Positions 22,854 through 26,823 of a DNA stretch of 26,823 bases are shown here, piece after piece. A program made the position numbers and the translations under genes. The DNA comes from CAVZKK01 sp964573475 (GTDB lineage: Archaea; Thermoproteota; Bathyarchaeia; Bathyarchaeales; Bathycorpusculaceae), in assembly GCA_964573475.1 (NCBI GenBank), contig CAZNJT010000012.1, forward strand, positions 1-26,823. The letters are read 5' to 3'. The notes below the pieces were generated by a model. That model was given only the letters and a program-made list of their open reading frames with translations. It did not search any database and was not told where the DNA came from. Every line of letters starts with the position of its first letter. Positions within the stretch are counted from its first letter, which is position 1.

Positions 22854-25800
22854 ATGCAAATAAACGGTAGCAGAATTGTAAGAGAAAATGCCGAAGGCAA
22901 GAAAGCAGAGGGAGCGCTAGAGAGTGAAAGCTACTTAGAAACGATATTGAATTCCATCTTTTCAGGGGTTGTAGTCATAGATGGAGAAACACACAAGATT
23001 GTGACTGCAAATCCAAAGGCATTAGAAACAATAGGAGCTTCGAAAGAACATGTTATCGGAAAGGTATGCCACAAGTATATCTGCCCAGCTGAAAAAGGGA
23101 AATGTCCAATCACTGACCTAGGACAAACTGTAGACAAATCAGAACGTGTGCTGTTGAGGGCTGATGGTCAGAGGATCCCGATTCTCAAGACCGTTACAAC
23201 GATAATATGGGGAGGTCGCAAGTATCTCATAGAGAGTATTATCGACATCACCGAACTCAAGAAAACAGAGAAAGCACTGCAGAAATCTGAGGAAAGGTTC
23301 AGGACTTTGATGGAAGAAGCTTCAATCGGCATATGTAATACCGATCTCAGGGGAAAAATCACTTATGTCAACAAGAGATTCGAAGAAGCCATAGGCTATT
23401 CGCGTGAGGAGATCGTCGGCAAGGACGGTTTCAAGCTGGGTATTATGTCCGATGAAACATTGAAGTTACTCGCGAAACGGATGAAGGAGAGATTAATGGG
23501 GAAATCCAGTCGCCTTTTAGAGGGTCGGTTCAAGCGCAAAGACGGAGAATGGATATGGGCGGAAGTAGAGGGCAGATTAATCAAGAAGTTCGGGGTTCCA
23601 GTCGGCTTCCAACTTACTGCAAGAGATATTACTGATCGAAAGATAGCGGAAGAAGAAAGGAAGCATTTTGAAGAAAGGCTTTCTATATTGCACACCTACA
23701 GTCGAGACTTGAACACAGCAGAGAACATCAGGGAAATATACAGACTGACCTTAGATGCCATGCAAACAGTACTAGGATTTGAGTATGCAGACTTCTTCAT
23801 GATTGACAAAAACATGCTTTGCATAGTAGATCAACGTGGATATCCAAAACCTTTTCCACTTGAATTGCCGCTGGATGGCAGCAAGAAGGGCATAAGTATT
23901 AAGGCAGTAAAGACTGGCAATTCCGTTTTGGTTCAAGATGTAAGAAAGGATATAGACTTCGTCGAAGGACTTCCCGGCGTACTCTCCGAGCTCGCCGTAC
24001 CGATCAAAATTGGGCAAAAAATCCTTGGTGTACTGAATGTAGAAAGCAAAGAATTGAACGCTTTTGACGAAAAAGATCAGGAACTGCTTGAAATCTTGGC
24101 GTCACATGCAGCCACCGCAATAAGCAACTTGGAGTTTACTAAGAATTTAGAGATGCACGCGCGAGAGATCCGAGAGAGCAAAGAGAAGTTTGAACGGTTT
24201 TTTATGGATAATCCAGAAGCAGCTGTCTACATGGATTCGAACTTCCACATATTGGATATTAACCCTCGTTTCTTCAAGCTTTTCGGATACACTTTAAACG
24301 AAGTAAGGGGTAAGCACATCAACGATATTGTAGTGCCAAAGGACAAGATGAAAGAAGGAGAAAAACTGGACAAAAAAGCCTTGAAAGGATATATTAACTA
24401 TGATACTTTTAGAAAGAGGAAAAATGGATCTTTAGTTCCAGTATCAGTATCTGTTGCTCCAATCACGGTTGAAGGCAAACTCACAGGCTATATAACAGTG
24501 TACACAGACATCACAGAAAGGAAACGTTATGAGGAAAGGCTTTCAACGTTGAATATTCATAGTCAGAAATTGAACATGGCGGAGAGCATGGAGGAAATAT
24601 ATCGGCTGACAATGGACGCGGTAGAGAAAACATTGGGGTTTGAGATTGCATTTTTTATGGTTGTGGACAAAGACATGCTTTGCCTTGTGGATCACCGTGG
24701 ATATCCAGAATCCTTTTCCATTAAGCTTCCGCTAGACGGGACGAAAAAGGGCGTAAGTGTTAAGGTAGTGCAAACTGGCAAATCGATCAACGTTCCAGAC
24801 GTGGAAAAGGAAGATTCTTGGGTCGAATTCATGCCTGGTATTCGCTCTGGACTTGACGTACCTGTCAAGGTTGGAGGTAAAGTGCTTGGAGTTATAGGCG
24901 TAGATGGCAAAAAACTGAACGCTTTCAGCGAAAAAGATCAAGAGCTGCTTGAAATCTTGGCGTCACATGCTGCCACTGCAATAAGCAACTTGGATCGTGC
25001 CAAAAATTTAGAGGCCTACGCGCGAGAAATTCGAGAGAGCCAACAAAAGTTTGAACGTCTGTTTACGGATAACCCTGAGGCGGCTGTCTACATGGACTCT
25101 AGCTTTCATATTTTGGATATTAATCCTCGCTTCAGCGAACTTTTTGGATATTCTTCAGGTGAAGTCAGAGGCAAACACATCAACGATGGAATAGTGCCAA
25201 AGGACAAGATGGAAGAAGGAGAAATGCTGGACAGAGAAGCCTTGAAGAAAGGATATGTTTACCACGATACTGTTAGAAAGAGAAAAAATGGATCTTTAGT
25301 TCCAGTATCCATATCAGCTGCCCCAATCACAGTTGAAGGGAAACTCGTTGGCATTGTGGGATTGTATAAAGACATCACCGAACGAAAGCAGATGGAGAAG
25401 AAGTTGGAGGAGTATTCTCAGCACCTAGAGGAACTGGTTGAGAAGAGAACTAGACAGTTGAAAGAGGCTGAGGAACAACTAATCAAATCCGAAAGACTCG
25501 CCGCCATCGGACAAGTGGCAGCAATGGTTGGCCACGACCTACGCAATCCATTAACGAGCATAAAGGGCGCCACATACTACTTGAAAAAGAAACTAGGCCT
25601 AAAAATGGATGAGAAAGCAATGGAAATGCTAGAGCTTATTGAGAAGGACATTGAACACTCGAATGAAATCATAACTGATCTCATGGAATACTCAAAAGAA
25701 ATACGATTAGAGCTGACAGAAACCACCCCGAAATCAATTGTGAGAGACGCATTGTCTTTAGTTGAAGTTCTAGAGAACGTCCAGATATTAGACTTAACGC

Positions 25801-26216
25801 AGAGCGAACCAAAAATAAAGGTGGATGTTGCAAAGATGAAAAGAGTTTTCGGCAATTTGATAAAAAACGCAATCGACGCTATGCCCATTGGTGGAAAACT
25901 TGCAATTACAAGCAGAGAATCGAATGCCAACATGGAAATCGCCTTTGCTGACACTGGAATAGGCATGGCAAAAGAAGTCATGGAGAAAATATGGACACCG
26001 TTTTTCACGACGAAAGCAAAAGGAATGGGTTTAGGCCTAGCCATCTGTAAACGCATCATAGAAGCCCACGGAGGCAGCATTTCCGTTGAAAGCACTGTTG
26101 GCAAAGGCACTACATTCACGGTAACTATCCCTATCAAACCTAAAATCGAAGAAGGAGGTGAAAAAGTATGGGTGAACGTGCTAGAATCCTTGTCGTCGAC
26201 GACGACGAAAGCATAA
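22854..26216 (+). CDS. Soluble multi-PAS/GAF sensor histidine kinase
   Basis: 1120 residues, with no membrane helix, so the signal is sensed in the cytoplasm. Domain order is PAS (about 28-136), PAS (143-263), GAF (285-430), PAS (440-556), GAF (572-717), PAS (727-845), a coiled coil, HisKA (884-950) and HATPase (990-1105). The phosphorylated residue is His894 in GHDLRNPL. The ATP site shows N-box Asn1005 in GNLIKNAIDA, DTGIGM from Asp1033 and GMGLGL from 1057. The first PAS has Cys72, Cys77 and Cys84 in CHKYICPAEKGKCP, a pattern seen in redox or metal-sensing PAS domains. GAF-PAS is duplicated in tandem. The ATG is the only start after an in-frame TAA at 22821. The response regulator starts 49 bp before its stop. 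Confidence 0.94.
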   Translation: MQINGSRIVRENAEGKKAEGALESESYLETILNSIFSGVVVIDGETHKIVTANPKALETIGASKEHVIGKVCHKYICPAEKGKCPITDLGQTVDKSERVLLRADGQRIPILKTVTTIIWGGRKYLIESIIDITELKKTEKALQKSEERFRTLMEEASIGICNTDLRGKITYVNKRFEEAIGYSREEIVGKDGFKLGIMSDETLKLLAKRMKERLMGKSSRLLEGRFKRKDGEWIWAEVEGRLIKKFGVPVGFQLTARDITDRKIAEEERKHFEERLSILHTYSRDLNTAENIREIYRLTLDAMQTVLGFEYADFFMIDKNMLCIVDQRGYPKPFPLELPLDGSKKGISIKAVKTGNSVLVQDVRKDIDFVEGLPGVLSELAVPIKIGQKILGVLNVESKELNAFDEKDQELLEILASHAATAISNLEFTKNLEMHAREIRESKEKFERFFMDNPEAAVYMDSNFHILDINPRFFKLFGYTLNEVRGKHINDIVVPKDKMKEGEKLDKKALKGYINYDTFRKRKNGSLVPVSVSVAPITVEGKLTGYITVYTDITERKRYEERLSTLNIHSQKLNMAESMEEIYRLTMDAVEKTLGFEIAFFMVVDKDMLCLVDHRGYPESFSIKLPLDGTKKGVSVKVVQTGKSINVPDVEKEDSWVEFMPGIRSGLDVPVKVGGKVLGVIGVDGKKLNAFSEKDQELLEILASHAATAISNLDRAKNLEAYAREIRESQQKFERLFTDNPEAAVYMDSSFHILDINPRFSELFGYSSGEVRGKHINDGIVPKDKMEEGEMLDREALKKGYVYHDTVRKRKNGSLVPVSISAAPITVEGKLVGIVGLYKDITERKQMEKKLEEYSQHLEELVEKRTRQLKEAEEQLIKSERLAAIGQVAAMVGHDLRNPLTSIKGATYYLKKKLGLKMDEKAMEMLELIEKDIEHSNEIITDLMEYSKEIRLELTETTPKSIVRDALSLVEVLENVQILDLTQSEPKIKVDVAKMKRVFGNLIKNAIDAMPIGGKLAITSRESNANMEIAFADTGIGMAKEVMEKIWTPFFTTKAKGMGLGLAICKRIIEAHGGSISVESTVGKGTTFTVTIPIKPKIEEGGEKVWVNVLESLSSTTTKA
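23667..24527 (+). repeat. GAF-PAS internal repeat, unit 1
   Basis: 861 bp (287 residues) of the kinase gene, from FEERLSILH to the linker ITERKR. It is matched by the next unit at an offset of 861 bp. Bases 24071-24133 differ from 24932-24994 at only 4 of 63 positions by eye. Confidence 0.8.
24528..25391 (+). repeat. GAF-PAS internal repeat, unit 2
   Basis: 864 bp (288 residues), from YEERLSTLN to ITERKQ, one lysine codon longer than unit 1. The downstream PAS half is more alike than the GAF half. The linker YEERL/MEKKL shows where the duplication ended. Confidence 0.8.
26151..26161 (+). promoter_or_regulatory. Ribosome site of the response regulator inside the kinase gene
   Basis: GAAGGAGGTGA is a nearly perfect Shine-Dalgarno site, 7 nt before the ATG at 26168, and it lies in the coding part of the kinase gene. 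Confidence 0.6.
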
Positions 26217-26641
26217 GGAAAGTCCTGGCAACCATACTGGAAGACAATGGATACGCTGTTGACACCGCAAAAAATGGGGAAGAAGCCATCAAAAAGTCTA
26301 GACTCAAATTCTATAACGTAGCTTTAATAGACATTCGGCTTCCAGATATCGAAGGAATAGAGCTTTTGACAAAAATGAGAAACACAACGCCTAAGATGCG
26401 GAAAATAATTATTACAGGCTATCCAGCCCTGCAAAACGCAATCGACGCCCTAAACAAAGGTGCAGACGCCTACATAGTTAAACCTTTTGACATGGACAAG
26501 GTTCTTCAAACAATCAAAGAACAGCTGAAACAGCAAAAGGAGGAAAAGAAATACAACCAAGAAAAAGTCACAGAATTCATCGAAACACGTGTCAAAGAAC
26601 TAGAAGAAGAGAAAACAATGGCCCACAAAAAACCACGCTAA
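26168..26641 (+). CDS. Single-domain response regulator
   Basis: A receiver domain (about 1-120) with acidic pocket Asp11-Asp13, phosphoacceptor Asp55 in LIDIRLPD, Thr83 in IITGY and Lys105 in VKPF. There is no DNA-binding output domain. The rest (about 115-157) is a charged coiled-coil-like helix, LKQQKEEKKYNQEKVTEFIE and beyond. It probably acts through protein contact or as a phosphate relay to an unlinked target. It begins inside the kinase gene (49-bp overlap) with a strong ribosome site, so the two are translationally coupled cognate partners. Confidence 0.93.
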   Translation: MGERARILVVDDDESIRKVLATILEDNGYAVDTAKNGEEAIKKSRLKFYNVALIDIRLPDIEGIELLTKMRNTTPKMRKIIITGYPALQNAIDALNKGADAYIVKPFDMDKVLQTIKEQLKQQKEEKKYNQEKVTEFIETRVKELEEEKTMAHKKPR

Positions 26642-26655
26642 ATTCTCCTTCACTC

Positions 26656-26677
26656 TAATCGCATTTTAATCGCATTT
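26656..26677. repeat. Perfect tandem 11-bp repeat
   Basis: TAATCGCATTT occurs twice in direct succession (26656-26666 and 26667-26677), just after the response-regulator stop and upstream of the L15e TATA-like box. It may be a termination or binding element, or chance. Confidence 0.4.
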
Positions 26678-26687
26678 GCTGGAAAAG

Positions 26688-26695
26688 TTTATTTT
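26688..26695 (+). promoter_or_regulatory. TATA-like box for the L15e gene
   Basis: TTTATTTT, preceded by GGAAAAG, which resembles an archaeal B-recognition element. Transcription would start near 26713, about 80 nt before the ATG. Confidence 0.45.
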
Positions 26696-26718
26696 GCTGC
26701 ATGATGCTATGAGTCAGA

Positions 26719-26763
26719 GCTGCAGGCGGATTAAATGTCCGCTGGGATGTAGCCGTAGAGGCT
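26719..26763 (+). promoter_or_regulatory. Structured leader before ribosomal protein L15e gene
   Basis: GCTGCA (26719-26724) pairs with TGTAGC (26748-26753), with one G-U pair. GCGGA (26726-26730) pairs with TCCGC (26738-26742) inside it. An asymmetric loop of one against five bases separates them. A second hairpin is AGCC (26751-26754) with GGCT (26760-26763), which competes with the first at 26751-26753. This GC-rich block in an AT-rich gap may regulate the gene. Confidence 0.35.
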
Positions 26764-26793
26764 GAACCATAAACTGAAAAGGGTGAGATAAAA

Positions 26794-26823
26794 ATGGCAT
26801 ATAAATACATTGCTGAGGCATGG
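26794..26823 (+). CDS. rpl15e: Ribosomal protein L15e, N-terminus only (3' partial)
   Basis: Only ten codons are in the window, reading MAYKYIAEAW. This matches the YxYIxEAW start of archaeal and eukaryotic L15e, a large-subunit protein. GGTGAGATAAAA precedes the ATG, the usual ribosome site here. The identification rests on these few residues and is likely but not certain. Confidence 0.7.
   Translation, partial: MAYKYIAEAW

Noticed and set aside
22656..22859. Minus-strand frame of 67 codons between the isomerase-like and kinase genes
   Set aside because: No recognisable domain, no good ribosome site, and it overlaps the probable kinase promoter. A decayed gene cannot be excluded.
25577..26137. 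186-codon minus-strand frame within the kinase domain
   Set aside because: Antisense to the conserved HisKA/HATPase region; the hydrophobic translation is a typical shadow.
26700..26793. Possible C/D box or H/ACA small RNA before the L15e gene
   Set aside because: An ATGATG near 26700 and a CTGA at 26762-26765 recall C and D boxes, but the C', D' and terminal-stem elements are missing; no ACA follows the hairpin.

Overview
The window is a gene-dense stretch of an archaeal chromosome. The archaeal assignment rests on the class I CCA-adding enzyme, the adjacent UPF0200/UPF0201-type pair, a TrmG10-type THUMP methyltransferase, TATA-like boxes instead of bacterial -10/-35 promoters, and the start of a ribosomal protein L15e gene at the right edge. 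Shine-Dalgarno sites are mostly of the GGTGA or AGGAGGTGA type. The class II HMG-CoA reductase, a DUF6125-like protein, a TIGR04076-like protein, and large secreted beta-rich proteins suggest a Bathyarchaeia-like lineage of the TACK group. That placement is inference and has not been tested by a tree. No tRNA, rRNA, CRISPR array or insertion sequence was seen.

Left part (1-6250): the 3' end of an FtsX/MacB-type permease is followed by its ATPase. Then come a small orphan protein on the minus strand, a Y-family DNA polymerase, a TIGR04076-like protein (minus), a B12-binding-type radical SAM enzyme, a 46-residue CxxC-x17-CxxC zinc protein with a hairpin in its leader, and a cysteine-rich DUF6125-like protein (minus).

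Middle (6300-12550): UppP-type polyprenyl-diphosphate phosphatase converges on a minus-strand tRNA pair, ThpR and the CCA-adding enzyme. Divergent from these is a tight plus-strand run: UPF0200-type kinase-like NTPase, UPF0201-type RNA-binding protein, M20 peptidase and a metallo-beta-lactamase nuclease-like protein.

Cell-surface operon (about 12640-17340): a five-helix membrane protein, a small exported beta protein and a 1183-residue surface protein lie head to tail behind one TATA-like box. This is the least explained part of the window and the best candidate for an undescribed system.

Right part (17487-26823): class II HMG-CoA reductase (isoprenoid lipid precursor supply), then PRPP synthetase, TrmG10 methyltransferase and RNase Z nearly end to end. 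A TIM-barrel sugar isomerase/epimerase-like gene converges on these. After a 373-bp gap comes a soluble multi-PAS/GAF histidine kinase carrying a tandem GAF-PAS duplication, overlapped by its single-domain response regulator. The last feature is a structured leader in front of the L15e gene.

Two functional themes recur. One is tRNA maturation (RNase Z, CCA-adding enzyme, TrmG10, ThpR). The other is envelope and isoprenoid work (HMG-CoA reductase, UppP, surface operon).
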